DNA of 64,000 nt from Hyphomonadaceae bacterium (GTDB lineage Bacteria > Pseudomonadota > Alphaproteobacteria > Caulobacterales > Hyphomonadaceae): contig JALHLR010000009.1 in assembly GCA_022844475.1 (NCBI GenBank), positions 23,604 to 87,603 of the forward strand. Direction: 5' to 3'. Numbering within the stretch: position 1 is the first letter of the stretch; each line of letters opens with the position of its first letter. A program made the translations under genes and the position numbers. The notes under the pieces were generated by a model. The model made no database searches and had not been told where the DNA came from. It saw only the letters and a program-made list of their open reading frames with translations. Shown here one piece after another: positions 48,824 to 57,909 of this stretch.

Positions 48824-50242
48824 ATGAATGACACCCGCGACCCCGGCACACCCGAATCTCTGGTCGAAGCCAACGAAGTCGAAGCCGTCGACGCTGCCGG
48901 CGTGATCTCACCGGCCTTTGTCGCGCAGATGGTGGGCGCCGTTGGCGATGGCGACAAGCCGTTCCTTTGGCGAACCGCCAAGGACCTGCACCCTGCCGAC
49001 CTTGCCGACTTGCTGGAACAACTGCCGCCGGAGGCGTTCCGCAAGGCGATCCACCTGCTGGGCAAGCACCTGCCGGCCGAAGCCGTGGCCGAACTTTCGG
49101 ACAGTGCGCGTCTCGAAGCGCTGCACGAGCTGACCGACGCAGCCGTCACGGCGATGATCGGCCATCTCGATTCAGATGACGCATCGTTCCTGCTGAACGA
49201 CCTCGAGGATGATCGGCGCGAACGCATCCTGAATCGGGTGTCGGCGACGGATCGCGCCGCCATCGAAAGCGCGCTGGCGTTCGACGAGGAGTCCGCGGGC
49301 CGCCTGATGCAGCGCGCCTTCGTCGCGGCGCCCGTGTTCTGGACGGTCGGGCAGGCGATCGACCACATGCGCAGTGTTCCGGAAGATGACCTGCCGGAGA
49401 CATTCTTCGAGATCTACATCGTCGATCCGGCGTTTCGGCTGCAAGGTAGCGTGCCGGTGTCGCGCCTCTTGCGGCATGGACGCGACAGGCCGCTGAGCGA
49501 GATCATGCGGGAGATCCCGGTCCATGTCCGCCCGGAGATGGACCAGGAGGAAGTCGCCTACATCTTCCGCCAGTACAACCTTGCGTCCGCTCCCGTGGTC
49601 GACGACGCGGGCCGGCTGACCGGCATGATCACCATCGACGACGTCGTCGACGTCATCCGCGAAGAGGCCGAGGAAGACATCCTCGCCCTGTCCGGCGTGA
49701 GTGAGGCGGGCGTCAACCAATCGGTGTTTTCCGCCGTAAAGGCGCGCATGCCCTGGCTGCTGCTCAACCTTGTGACGGCGTTCCTTGGCTCGCTTCTGGT
49801 GTCGTTCTTTGCGCCCGTGCTGGAGGCTGTGGTGGCGCTGGCCTTCCTGATGCCGGTAGTCGCGGGGCTCGGTGGAAACGCCGGATCGCAGTCGCTGGCG
49901 GTCGCCGTGCGCGCTATCGCCGAGCGTGACCTGGAAGGCCAGCTGGCGCGCCGCGCGATTCGCCGCGAGGCGCTTACCGCGCTGGTAAACGGCGCGATGA
50001 TCGCGAGCGTCGCGGCCCTCGTCGTGCTCGCGTGGTTCCAGGATACGAGGCTGAGCCTCCTCGTTCTCGTGGCGATGAGCGCGACCTTCATGTGGGCGGG
50101 GCTGGCGGGGATCCTCGCGCCGTTAACCCTGAAGCGACTGGGGCAGGACCCCGCGGTGGCGTCGTCGGTCTTTGTGCTGACGACCATTGATCTGATGGGG
50201 TTTTTCGTCTTCCTCGGACTGGCCAGCCTCACGCTGCTCTGA
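48824..50242 (+). CDS. mgtE: Magnesium transporter MgtE
   Basis: MgtE is a dimeric Mg2+ channel gated by cytosolic Mg2+. The 472-residue protein has an N domain of helical repeats (about 40-170), a CBS pair (about 175-290; VVDDAGRLTGMITIDDVVDVI), a plug helix and five membrane helices from about residue 300. GGNAGSQSLAVAVRA is the conserved pore-region motif. The negative charges at domain interfaces expected for Mg2+ sensing are plentiful. It follows tRNA-Leu. Confidence 0.95.
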   Translation: MNDTRDPGTPESLVEANEVEAVDAAGVISPAFVAQMVGAVGDGDKPFLWRTAKDLHPADLADLLEQLPPEAFRKAIHLLGKHLPAEAVAELSDSARLEALHELTDAAVTAMIGHLDSDDASFLLNDLEDDRRERILNRVSATDRAAIESALAFDEESAGRLMQRAFVAAPVFWTVGQAIDHMRSVPEDDLPETFFEIYIVDPAFRLQGSVPVSRLLRHGRDRPLSEIMREIPVHVRPEMDQEEVAYIFRQYNLASAPVVDDAGRLTGMITIDDVVDVIREEAEEDILALSGVSEAGVNQSVFSAVKARMPWLLLNLVTAFLGSLLVSFFAPVLEAVVALAFLMPVVAGLGGNAGSQSLAVAVRAIAERDLEGQLARRAIRREALTALVNGAMIASVAALVVLAWFQDTRLSLLVLVAMSATFMWAGLAGILAPLTLKRLGQDPAVASSVFVLTTIDLMGFFVFLGLASLTLL

Positions 50243-50324
50243 CGGAAAGGCCGCTTTTCACCCAACTGGCGTCCACATTGCACCGGACAGGCGAATTACT
50301 TGGCGATTGTGCCGGGCCGGGACG

Positions 50325-51665
50325 ATGACTGATCGCATGCGTATCTCAGCCGCTGGCCTCGAACTGATCAAGACGTTCGAGGGATTGCGCGAAACGGCTG
50401 TCCGGCTTCCGGACGGCCGGTGGACGATCGGCTATGGCCATGTCCGCACGGCGCGCGAGGGCCTGACGATCACAGGCAAGGATGCGCAGGACCTGCTTGT
50501 CCAGGATCTTCGCCCCATCGAGTCCGCCGTGTCCTCGCTTATCTATGCGCCGCTGCTGCAGAGCCAGTTCGACGCGCTGGCATCGCTCGCGTTCAACATT
50601 TCGCTTGGCCAATTCCGCGAAAGCGAGGTCGTGCGCCATCTCAACGCGGGCGACTATCTCGCTGCAGCCAGCAGCTTCGATCTCTGGCGCAAGGCGCGTA
50701 TCAATGGCCGCGTCATGGTCGTGGATGCGCTCGTCCGGCGCCGCGCGGCGGAGAAGTCGATGTTCCTCGAGCATCCAAGCGGGCCTTCGCCTGCGCCGAC
50801 GCCGATGGTGACACCTGAGCTGGACTTCAGCAGCGACGCCCCTGCGCGCCGCGAGCCCTCGCGTGCGCCAATGGCGGATGAGTTCGACCAGAACGACAAC
50901 ACGCGACCCGGCCCAGCGCCCGCCAATGATATCGCCGAAGCCGTTCGCCGCCTGGCTGAACGTACACAGGAGGCAGTGACACCTGTGCGAGAGCTTGCCT
51001 TGCCACCCGGTGCCAGCGTTGCGCCGCCTGAGCCTCCGCCGGTTCCGAGGGAGCCGTCCCCGCCTGTTCAGGATGTCGTTGTCGATCCAGCGAAGCCAGC
51101 GGCGCCGATGACCGCAGAAGAACTAGCACAGGCGAGCCGTACGGTTGCCGAGCGTGTCTCGCGCATCCTGCATGGCGTCCAGAAGAAGATCGACACCGTT
51201 GAGTCCGTCCAGCAGCCTTCGCCAGTCACGCCGCCAAGGCCCGCACCGCGCACCGCTGCCGACCATGTCCGAGAGGGCCTGCCGGACTTCGATCTGCCCG
51301 GCGAGCGCATGCAGCGCGACGCCGAAGCCCGCGCGCGCAAGCTGATCGACGATACCGAGGTTGTCGAACTCGACCGCGATCCGGCTGAAGCGTTTGCCGA
51401 AGCCGAGCGCAAGGCGAAACTCGTCAATGGTCAGGCAAAACGCGTTGGACCGATTTCGGGGCGCGTGCTGGTAATGGCGCCCTGGATCGTCGTGCTGGCG
51501 CTGTCGGCGCTTGGCTTCCTGATCGGCGCAGTGGACGCCTTCAAGGGCGATGGCCTTGAGATGGGCGTACCCCGCCTCGCGGGCACACTACTGGCCGTGT
51601 TCGGGGTCATGATGGTGATGAGCCTCTATTTCATCTTCTGGAAGCGTTCGTCCGACGAACTTTGA
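50325..51665 (+). CDS. GH24 phage-type lysozyme fused to a membrane-anchored C-terminal region
   Basis: The 446-residue protein begins with a T4/P22-type lysozyme domain (about 5-145): ELIKTFEG with catalytic Glu19, RWTIGYGH for the Asp/Thr region, and LASLAFNISLGQF. A long Pro/Ala-rich disordered linker follows (about 150-350), then two membrane helices near the C-terminus (about 385-440). There is no signal peptide and no holin or other phage gene nearby. Topology is therefore unclear: the N-terminal domain may be cytoplasmic or exported in an unusual way. ATG 50325 is the chosen start. Confidence 0.85.
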   Translation: MTDRMRISAAGLELIKTFEGLRETAVRLPDGRWTIGYGHVRTAREGLTITGKDAQDLLVQDLRPIESAVSSLIYAPLLQSQFDALASLAFNISLGQFRESEVVRHLNAGDYLAAASSFDLWRKARINGRVMVVDALVRRRAAEKSMFLEHPSGPSPAPTPMVTPELDFSSDAPARREPSRAPMADEFDQNDNTRPGPAPANDIAEAVRRLAERTQEAVTPVRELALPPGASVAPPEPPPVPREPSPPVQDVVVDPAKPAAPMTAEELAQASRTVAERVSRILHGVQKKIDTVESVQQPSPVTPPRPAPRTAADHVREGLPDFDLPGERMQRDAEARARKLIDDTEVVELDRDPAEAFAEAERKAKLVNGQAKRVGPISGRVLVMAPWIVVLALSALGFLIGAVDAFKGDGLEMGVPRLAGTLLAVFGVMMVMSLYFIFWKRSSDEL

Positions 51666-51718
51666 GCCGGCGCAAACACTGAACTGGCGTTCCCTGACAG
51701 GGCCGCTAGATTGCGCCG

Positions 51719-52891
51719 ATGATCCCCAACGCACCCCGATCCCTCGACTTTGACCTTGGCGAAACTGCGGACATGATCCGCGATACCGTCGCCGGTTTCG
51801 CGCAGGCCGAAATAGCCCCGCGCGCCGCCGAGATTGACCGCACCGACGAGTTCCCCCGCGACCTCTGGCCGCGCATGGGCGAACTCGGCCTGCTGGGAAT
51901 CACGGTGGAGGAAGAGTGGGGCGGTTCCGGCCTCGGCTATCTCGAGCATGCCGTGGCGATGGAAGAGATCAGCCGGGCATCCGCCTCGGTGGGCCTGTCC
52001 TATGGTGCCCATTCGAATCTCTGCGTCAACCAGATGCGGCGCTGGGGGACGGACGAGCAGAAACGGCGCTACCTCACCAAGCTTATGACGGGCGAGCACC
52101 TCGGTTCGCTCGCCATGTCAGAGCCGGGCGCCGGTTCTGACGTGGTGTCGATGAAGCTTTCGGCCGTGAAGAAGGGTGACCGCTACATCCTCAACGGTTC
52201 AAAGATGTGGATCACCAATGGACCGAGCGCTGACACGCTGATCGTTTATGCGAAGACGGCGCCGGAGAAGAACTCACGCGGCATTTCGGCCTTCATCATC
52301 GAGAAGGGCTTCAAGGGTTTTTCGGTGGCGCAGAAGCTCGACAAGCTTGGCATGCGCGGATCGGAAACCGGCGAGCTGGTTTTTGAGGATTGCGAAGTAC
52401 CGGAAGAAAATGTGATGGGCCCGCTGAACAGCGGCGTCGAAATTCTGATGTCGGGTCTCGACTATGAGCGCACGGTTCTGGCGGCGGGCTCAACCGGCAT
52501 CATGCAGGCGTGCATGGACGTGGTGCTGCCCTACATCCACGACCGCAAGCAGTTCGGAAAGTCCATCGGCGAGTTCCAGCTCATCCAGGGCAAGGTCGCC
52601 GACATGTATGTGAAGATGAATGCCGCAAAGGCCTATGTGTACGCCGTGGCGAAGGCGTGCGATCGCGGCCAGACGGCGCGCAAGGATGCGGCGGGCGCGA
52701 TCCTGTACGCCGCAGAGACCGCAACACAACTGGCGCTGGACGCAATCCAGATTCTCGGCGGCAATGGCTATATCAACGACTATCCTACAGGGCGCCTGCT
52801 GCGCGATGCGAAGCTCTACGAGATCGGCGCGGGTACGTCTGAGATCAGGCGTTGGCTGATCGGGCGGGAGCTGTTTGCAGAGTCGGCGTAG
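51719..52891 (+). CDS. ivd: Isovaleryl-CoA dehydrogenase
   Basis: The flavoenzyme oxidises isovaleryl-CoA to 3-methylcrotonyl-CoA in leucine breakdown and passes electrons to ETF. The 390-residue protein has [42 protein letters not shown] with catalytic Glu250 at the position typical of IVD rather than other acyl-CoA dehydrogenases, and [22 protein letters not shown]. Other leucine-catabolic genes are not in this window. Confidence 0.93.
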   Translation: MIPNAPRSLDFDLGETADMIRDTVAGFAQAEIAPRAAEIDRTDEFPRDLWPRMGELGLLGITVEEEWGGSGLGYLEHAVAMEEISRASASVGLSYGAHSNLCVNQMRRWGTDEQKRRYLTKLMTGEHLGSLAMSEPGAGSDVVSMKLSAVKKGDRYILNGSKMWITNGPSADTLIVYAKTAPEKNSRGISAFIIEKGFKGFSVAQKLDKLGMRGSETGELVFEDCEVPEENVMGPLNSGVEILMSGLDYERTVLAAGSTGIMQACMDVVLPYIHDRKQFGKSIGEFQLIQGKVADMYVKMNAAKAYVYAVAKACDRGQTARKDAAGAILYAAETATQLALDAIQILGGNGYINDYPTGRLLRDAKLYEIGAGTSEIRRWLIGRELFAESA

Positions 52892-52907
52892 GGCATGTCG
52901 ACAAAAC

Positions 52908-52953
52908 CTGTCATTCCAGTGCTTCGCTCCTCAGGTCTCGGCCGGAACGACAG
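52908..52953. repeat. REP-like inverted repeat after ivd
   Basis: CTGTCATTCC (52908-52917) and GGAACGACAG (52944-52953) pair with one mismatch over 10 bases; the loop contains CGGCC. It lies 17 bases after the ivd stop and 16 bases before the next gene. It resembles the CATTCC/GGAATG short repeats scattered in many genomes and could also slow RNA decay. Confidence 0.45.
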
Positions 52954-52969
52954 TTTGGTGGGGTGACCA

Positions 52970-53905
52970 ATGAATCGCATTGTCGTGGCTGTGTTGTCGT
53001 TGCTGCTTGTTGCTCCGGCATTCGGGCAAACGCCGACCCCGGTTGCAGACCCCGGTCCGCCACTCAGCGGCTATCCGCGCAAGGCACTCGGCCTGCCTAC
53101 CGCAGCCGAACTCACCACAGCCACTTACGTCCGCGATGTCATCTACGGCCATCGCGACGGGATGGCGCTGACCTACGACGTGTTCAGGCCCAAGAAGGCG
53201 AACGGTGCGCTGGTGGTGAACATGGTGTCGGCAGGCTGGCGCTCCTCGTGGGGACCCCCGGAGGAGCGGCAGGCGCGTTATCAGTGGCTGATCGACAAGG
53301 GCTTTACCGTTGTTGCCTTGTACCACTCCTCGGCGCCGCGCTTTCAGGTGCCGGATGCAGTCAAGGATGTCCGGCTGGGCCTGCGCCACATCAAGCTGCA
53401 CGCAGCCGAATACGGCGCCGATCCCGCCCGGATCGGCGTGTGGGGCGCCAGTGCTGGCGGGCATCTATCGCTGGTCGCGGGCGTGATGGCGGATGATGGC
53501 GACCCAGCTGCTGTCGACCCGCTGGAGCGGCTTGGCAATCGCGTGGCTGCAGTGGTTGCATACTTTCCACCCACCGATCTGGATGTGCTGCTTGGCAGCC
53601 GCGCCAAGCAGGGCGCGATCGATTTCGACGACAGCCTCCGTGCTCCGAACTCGCCGGTCCACTTCGTTGATGCACGCGATCCGCCAACGCTGGTCATCTC
53701 GGGCGGAGCAGACAAGGGTGTTCCGATCTCGCAGTCGGAAACAATGAAGGCGGCGCTCGACAAGGCCGGCGTCAGGAACGCGCTCAAGGTGTTCCCTGAC
53801 GCGGATCATGATTTCTACGTCAGGGGCGATCCGGCAAAGACCGACGCTTATGCCATCGAAGCGATGAACGCGATGGTGGCCTGGTTCGAACAGCACCTGG
53901 ACTAA
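52970..53905 (+). CDS. Exported alpha/beta hydrolase
   Basis: The 311-residue protein has a signal peptide (VLSLLLVAPAFGQTP) and an esterase/lipase-like fold: VYGHRDGMALTYDVF, GVWGASAGGHLSLVAG with the catalytic Ser in GASAGG, LVISGGADKGVPIS for the acid and FPDADHDFYVRG with the His. The BD-FAE/esterase-like order suggests an esterase acting in the periplasm. Substrate is unknown. Confidence 0.88.
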   Translation: MNRIVVAVLSLLLVAPAFGQTPTPVADPGPPLSGYPRKALGLPTAAELTTATYVRDVIYGHRDGMALTYDVFRPKKANGALVVNMVSAGWRSSWGPPEERQARYQWLIDKGFTVVALYHSSAPRFQVPDAVKDVRLGLRHIKLHAAEYGADPARIGVWGASAGGHLSLVAGVMADDGDPAAVDPLERLGNRVAAVVAYFPPTDLDVLLGSRAKQGAIDFDDSLRAPNSPVHFVDARDPPTLVISGGADKGVPISQSETMKAALDKAGVRNALKVFPDADHDFYVRGDPAKTDAYAIEAMNAMVAWFEQHLD

Positions 53906-53978
53906 GCGCCCACGCTGCGGCCGTCGTTGTCCCTTGCCGTGACGGGGCTGCTCAGTCGGCAGAACAATCCAACGCTGC

Positions 53979-54266
53979 GTGTCGAAATCGCGGCTAGTCC
54001 GGCCCGCTGACAAGGCTGCTGCTCTTGCGCAGAGGAGGCTGGGTCGCGGCCTTGCGCTTCAGCCGCTCAATGTACTGCCCGCCGACCGCGTTGCAACGTA
54101 CCAGCCTTACTGGGTCGCCCGTTCGCATGTGCTGCACAACCCGGGACGCGGCGAGGAGGCAAGCGGCGCAAAGGCGGTCGCTGTCGATCTGACGGAAGAT
54201 CCGGCCGCCCCAGCATTCCTGATGCAGCGATTCGTCCGACGCGCGACATGGAGTGGCGATTCCTGA
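53979..54266 (+). pseudogene. Remnant of an ECF sigma factor (C-terminal part only, ECF42-like)
   Basis: A frame of 95 codons ends with the C-terminal pattern of large ECF42-type sigma factors: NVLPADRVATYQPYWVARSHVL, an A-rich helix and VDLTEDPAAPAFLMQRF. These proteins normally contain sigma-2 and sigma-4 domains ahead of about 200 such residues; none of that is present upstream. With only the tail left and irregular sequence before it, the gene looks truncated and non-functional. The family assignment is from recalled motif similarity. Confidence 0.6.
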
Positions 54267-54338
54267 ATCACAGCAGGAAGAGCGCGATACATCCGGCTCA
54301 AGGATCGGACGCTGAAGGCAGCAGCGGTGTGCGGTCGA

Positions 54339-54470
54339 CTAGTTCGCGGCCACGACAGTGGGCATCGGGTGCACGTCGCCGAACAGATCTCTCTCGCCTT
54401 GCAGAGCGAGCGGGGTCAGTCCGATGGCAAGGGCGGCGAAAGCAGCTACGATCAGGCGTTTGGCGAGCAT
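54339..54470 (-). CDS. Small peptide with signal-like N-terminus, unknown
   Basis: From ATG 54470 the 43-codon frame encodes MLAKRLIVAAFAALAIG, a basic, hydrophobic N-terminus, followed by about 25 residues rich in Gly/Asp/Pro. An upstream hairpin at 54503-54518 and a purine tract precede the start. No family is recognised. It may be a real small exported peptide or chance. Confidence 0.3.
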   Translation of the reverse strand: MLAKRLIVAAFAALAIGLTPLALQGERDLFGDVHPMPTVVAAN

Positions 54471-54502
54471 GGGAAAGGCTCGTTCTCTTTTTTCTGTTCT
54501 GG

Positions 54503-54518
54503 CCGGGGTTCTTCCCCG
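54503..54518. repeat. Perfect hairpin CCGGGG/CCCCGG
   Basis: CCGGGG and CCCCGG flank TTCTT-type loop bases between the small peptide frame and the methyltransferase gene. On the plus strand it is followed by TCTTCT; it could act as a terminator or, on the minus strand, as a leader hairpin for the small frame. Confidence 0.35.
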
Positions 54519-54661
54519 GTCTTCTATGAACAGACAGATGGCTCCGAACTGCGTTCCAGAAAAGGTGCCCCCATCCAACTTTTTTCAGCGGATTTAACCA
54601 CGAAGATTCAGGGGGCTATCGTGCGCCGGTGACGCCAGCGTGTCTGGCCGGCAACAGATCT

Positions 54662-55501
54662 CTAGGTGCGCCCGGTCGCAATCCATGTTCGGCCGGGCAG
54701 GAAAACCGATCCGTCAGTGGCGGCGTGCGGCGCCAGCGCGGCCTCGATCGCCTGAACGATGGCGGGCAGGTGGCCAGGGCCAGCATCCAGAGCGATGCGA
54801 GACGCCGGACCGATCCGCGTCACACCCTCGGCGGCGCTGCGGGGCGAACTTCCCAGGTACATCGGAGCCTCGAATCCTTCGATGAGCAGGTCGGCAAAGC
54901 CGGCGGTGCGGAGGATGCCCTTCAGCCCTTCGCTGTCGCCGAACGCGAAGGGGCCCGGGGCGTGCGGGTCCGCTGGGGTCGGGTCTGCGCCGATGGCTTT
55001 CCGGGCCGCTTGAGCGGGCAGGTATGCCCACGGGTTCTCCGCTGCCGTTTGCCAGCAGACGAAGGCGAACCGCCCGCCGGTCTTCAGCGCGCTTCGCAGG
55101 TGGGTGAAAGCCGCAACCGGGTCGTCGAAGAACATCACCCCGAAGCGCGAGACCAGCGCATCGAATTGGCCAGGCAGGGCTGCGGTGGAGGCGTCAGCCT
55201 GAAGAAATGTCACATTTTCGAGACTTGCTGCCCGCTTTCGGGCGACCTCCAGCATCGGCGCCGACACGTCGACGCCGAGAACCTTCCCTTGAGCGCCGAC
55301 GAGGGCGGCGACTGCCAGAGATGTGTCGCCACAGCCGCAGCCGATATCCAGGATGGCTTCCCCTGGCAGGACGTTGGCGGCGGCGATTGCCGCGTCGCCA
55401 TACGGCCGTGTGAACCTGTCCGTCCGTTCCTGGTCGGCAGCCCACCGTTCGCCGACAGACCCGTTCCAGTCGGCCACCTGCTTCGCGTTGTCGCCCGCCA
55501 T
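54662..55501 (-). CDS. Class I SAM-dependent methyltransferase
   Basis: The 279-residue protein has [19 protein letters not shown], motif [25 protein letters not shown] and [15 protein letters not shown], the UbiE/COQ5-like or arsenite methyltransferase-like class I fold. Substrate is unknown. ATG 55501 is supported by GAGGA 7 bases upstream; the longer frame to 55618 would run into the ndk promoter region. Confidence 0.85.
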   Translation of the reverse strand: MAGDNAKQVADWNGSVGERWAADQERTDRFTRPYGDAAIAAANVLPGEAILDIGCGCGDTSLAVAALVGAQGKVLGVDVSAPMLEVARKRAASLENVTFLQADASTAALPGQFDALVSRFGVMFFDDPVAAFTHLRSALKTGGRFAFVCWQTAAENPWAYLPAQAARKAIGADPTPADPHAPGPFAFGDSEGLKGILRTAGFADLLIEGFEAPMYLGSSPRSAAEGVTRIGPASRIALDAGPGHLPAIVQAIEAALAPHAATDGSVFLPGRTWIATGRT

Positions 55502-55647
55502 GCAAAATCCTCGACCTGCCTCCGCCAGCCCTAGCACACGAGCGTCTGAGCCTGTCTGCACAGAAATGCGTGTGGGCTGTTGGCGGGGCAAGTTACCGGG
55601 GCTATAGGGGCCGTCCAAACCCGATTCAGACCTTTCAGGACGCCGAC

Positions 55648-56070
55648 ATGCCGGTTCAACGCACGTTTTCCATCATCAAGCCGGACGCCACGGCCCGTAA
55701 CCTGACAGGCTCCGTAAACGCGGTGTTCGAGAAGGCCGGCCTGCGCATCGTCGCCCAGAAGCGCGTACGCCTCACCCGCGCACAGGCGGAAGGCTTTTAT
55801 GCCGAGCACAAGGCCCGTGGCTTCTTCGGCGAACTCGTTGATTTCATGACGTCCGGCCCGGTCGTGCTGCAGGTTCTCGAGGGTGAGAACGCTGTCGCCC
55901 ACCACCGCGAAGTCATGGGCGCAACCGACCCGGCCAAGGCCGCTGACGGCACTGTGCGCAAGCTTTTCGCCAAGTCGATCGGCGAAAACTCGGTCCACGG
56001 TTCGGATAGCGAAGCGTCGGCCGAGCGCGAGATCAACTTCTTCTTCCGTCTCGACGAAATCGTGGGGTAG
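55648..56070 (+). CDS. ndk: Nucleoside diphosphate kinase
   Basis: Ndk moves the gamma phosphate between nucleoside di- and triphosphates through a phospho-His. The 140-residue protein begins [19 protein letters not shown] and has [19 protein letters not shown] and NSVHGSDS with the catalytic His. It ends normally at EIVG. The frame then continues without interruption, except for the TAG stop, into a GNAT-like sequence. Confidence 0.96.
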   Translation: MPVQRTFSIIKPDATARNLTGSVNAVFEKAGLRIVAQKRVRLTRAQAEGFYAEHKARGFFGELVDFMTSGPVVLQVLEGENAVAHHREVMGATDPAKAADGTVRKLFAKSIGENSVHGSDSEASAEREINFFFRLDEIVG

Positions 56071-56193
56071 GCCATCTCCCGCCAGTTCCGCCCCGCGCGT
56101 CCAGCCGACCGCCAGGCGCTGATAGACCTGCAGCGGCGGGCCTCGCTCAAGTGGGACGCTGCGCGTCCCGAACAGCTTCAGCATCCCGGGGCG

Positions 56194-56529
56194 ATGACGC
56201 TTCCGGCGGATCACATCGCCGCGGGGCTCGTCATCGTATTCGAGCACTGGGGCGAGGCCGCGGGCTTTGTCGTGGTCGTTCCGCGTGAGGACGGCAAGGC
56301 TGATCTCGACGGCCCCTTCGTTGAGCCGGATCTCTGGCGCGGCGGCATCGGGCGCAAGCTGGTTGACGAGGCAGTGCAGTTCGCGATGGCGCTGGAAGCC
56401 GCCGAATTGCTTGCCTCAGCCTCGCCGCGCGCAGAACCCTTCTACGCAAAGTGCGGCTTCGTTCCCATGGAAAAGCTGGACACAACCCACGGCCCCGTCG
56501 CCGTGATGTCCCGCACTTTGACCTACTGA
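56194..56529 (+). CDS. GNAT-family N-acetyltransferase, start codon uncertain
   Basis: From ATG 56194 the 111-residue product has LDGPFVEPDLWRGGIGRKLVDEA, the acetyl-CoA binding motif, and AEPFYAKCGFVPMEK. Sequence typical of the GNAT N-terminus (RPARPADRQALIDLQRRAS) lies upstream in the same frame at about 56083-56139, starting right after the ndk TAG at 56068-56070, with no ATG, GTG or TTG between. The conserved N-terminal strand and helix are thus outside the ATG frame. Either an unusual start such as ATC, readthrough of TAG, or a damaged gene must be assumed. Confidence 0.7.
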   Translation: MTLPADHIAAGLVIVFEHWGEAAGFVVVVPREDGKADLDGPFVEPDLWRGGIGRKLVDEAVQFAMALEAAELLASASPRAEPFYAKCGFVPMEKLDTTHGPVAVMSRTLTY

Positions 56530-56538
56530 GGACTCTGC

Positions 56539-57021
56539 ATGCGCCTGATCGTTCCGATCGCCGCCGCCTTTGCGCTCGCCGCGTGCGGGGGACAGGCGCC
56601 GTCCGCTCCCGCGGAAGCACAGGGGTCGGATGCGCCTGCCGCCGCAGCGGCTGATCCCGCGCGCGCGGCCTCGACGGAGATCACAGACGCAAACGAGATG
56701 ACCGTCGAGCAGATCAGCGCGCGCCTCGTTGGGACGTGGCGATCGACGCAGGACGATAAATCCAGCCTCACCATCACCGCGGATGGCAAATGGTCAGGCG
56801 GCTATGAGGGCGAGGTGGATTCCGTATCCGGCTGGACTATCTTTCCAGGAGACCAGCCGCCCGTAGGCGCAGCTGGGCCATTCACCCCGGCGTCGCGCTA
56901 CCTGGAAGTGAAGGATCCGGATGGCGTATTCTACTACGAGTTGGGCCACATCACCGTCGACGCCTTCGACATGTTCTATACAGCTCGCGGCAACAACCTG
57001 GGCTATGTGCGCGTGGACTAG
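56539..57021 (+). CDS. Lipoprotein, unknown function
   Basis: The 160-residue product begins MRLIVPIAAAFALAACGG, a lipobox signal, followed by an Ala/Pro-rich linker of about 30 residues and a domain with LVGTWRSTQDDKSSLTITADGKW and YLEVKDPDGVFYYELGHI, probably a small beta-barrel of lipocalin or similar type. The GTWRS opening resembles other small exported proteins in this window. It starts 9 bases after the GNAT stop. Confidence 0.7.
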   Translation: MRLIVPIAAAFALAACGGQAPSAPAEAQGSDAPAAAAADPARAASTEITDANEMTVEQISARLVGTWRSTQDDKSSLTITADGKWSGGYEGEVDSVSGWTIFPGDQPPVGAAGPFTPASRYLEVKDPDGVFYYELGHITVDAFDMFYTARGNNLGYVRVD

Positions 57022-57071
57022 GCGCCCCGGCATTCTGCTGCCGCCGGACGTAACGGATGCAAGGGGACGAC

Positions 57072-57848
57072 ATGACCAACGCTGCGCAGACCGACCTCGT
57101 GAAGATCAACGTCGCCGACGGGGTGATGGAGATCGTCTGGAACCGTCCGGACAAGAAGAATGCGCTGTCCAACGTCATGTATCGGGCCGCGACTGCCGCG
57201 CTCGCACGCGCTGTCGAGGACAAGTCGATCCGGGTCGTGCTGCTGAGCTCCGAAGGCGACAGCTTCACATCTGGCAATGACCTCGCCGATTTCGTCGCGG
57301 CGTCGGCCGGCGGCGAAGCGCCCGCCGCAGGCGGCTTCATCGAGGCAATTGCCCAGTTCCCGAAGCCGCTGATCGCCGCTGTCACAGGCCTCGCTGTCGG
57401 TGTCGGCACGACGATGCTGTTCCACTGCGATCTGGTCTTCGTGGCGAGCGAAGCGAAGCTGACGACGCCCTTCGTGAATCTGGGGCTGGTGCCGGAAGCG
57501 GCGTCCTCCATGCTGATCCCGGCGCGCATCGGCTATACGCGCGCCTTTGCGATGTTTGCGCTTGGCGACGGAATGACGGGCGCTCAGGCGGCCCAGCTTG
57601 GCGTGGCCAACGTCGCGTTACCTGCTGGCGAAGTGATCGCCGCCGCGCGCGAAGCGGCTCGCAAGCTGGCGCAGCGTCCGCCCGGCGCCGTGATGGCGAC
57701 GAAGAAGCTGATGCGTGACAGCGAGACGATCCTTACTCAGCTCCGCACGGAGGGGAAAGTGTTTGGCGAGCGGTTGAAGACGGCTGAAGCGATGGAAGCC
57801 TTCATGGCATTCCAGCAGAAGCGCGCGCCGGACTTCAGCAAGTTCTGA
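57072..57848 (+). CDS. Enoyl-CoA hydratase/isomerase family protein
   Basis: The 258-residue crotonase-fold protein has VWNRPDKKNALSNVMY, SFTSGNDLADF for the oxyanion loop, and AAVTGLAVGVGTTMLFHCDLVF. The usual catalytic Glu pair is partly replaced: the second position reads GLVPEAASS, which retains one Glu, so hydratase versus isomerase activity is uncertain. AAGGGG precedes ATG 57072 by 4 bases. It is followed by a strong terminator shared with efp. Confidence 0.87.
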   Translation: MTNAAQTDLVKINVADGVMEIVWNRPDKKNALSNVMYRAATAALARAVEDKSIRVVLLSSEGDSFTSGNDLADFVAASAGGEAPAAGGFIEAIAQFPKPLIAAVTGLAVGVGTTMLFHCDLVFVASEAKLTTPFVNLGLVPEAASSMLIPARIGYTRAFAMFALGDGMTGAQAAQLGVANVALPAGEVIAAAREAARKLAQRPPGAVMATKKLMRDSETILTQLRTEGKVFGERLKTAEAMEAFMAFQQKRAPDFSKF

Positions 57849-57857
57849 GGCGGACAA

Positions 57858-57885
57858 AAACCCCGGCGGTTTCCCGCCGGGGTTT
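57858..57885. terminator. Bidirectional terminator between the crotonase gene and efp
   Basis: AAACCCCGGCGG (57858-57869) and CCGCCGGGGTTT (57874-57885) form a perfect 12-base stem with a TTTC loop between two convergent genes. The A- and T-rich ends serve both strands. This is the clearest intrinsic terminator in the window. Confidence 0.9.
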
Positions 57886-57909
57886 GATGTCTTGCTCAAC
57901 GAGGAAGGA

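Noticed and set aside
50325..51665. Prophage lysis gene
   Set aside because: No holin, integrase, capsid or other phage genes nearby, and the protein has a large non-phage C-terminal part.
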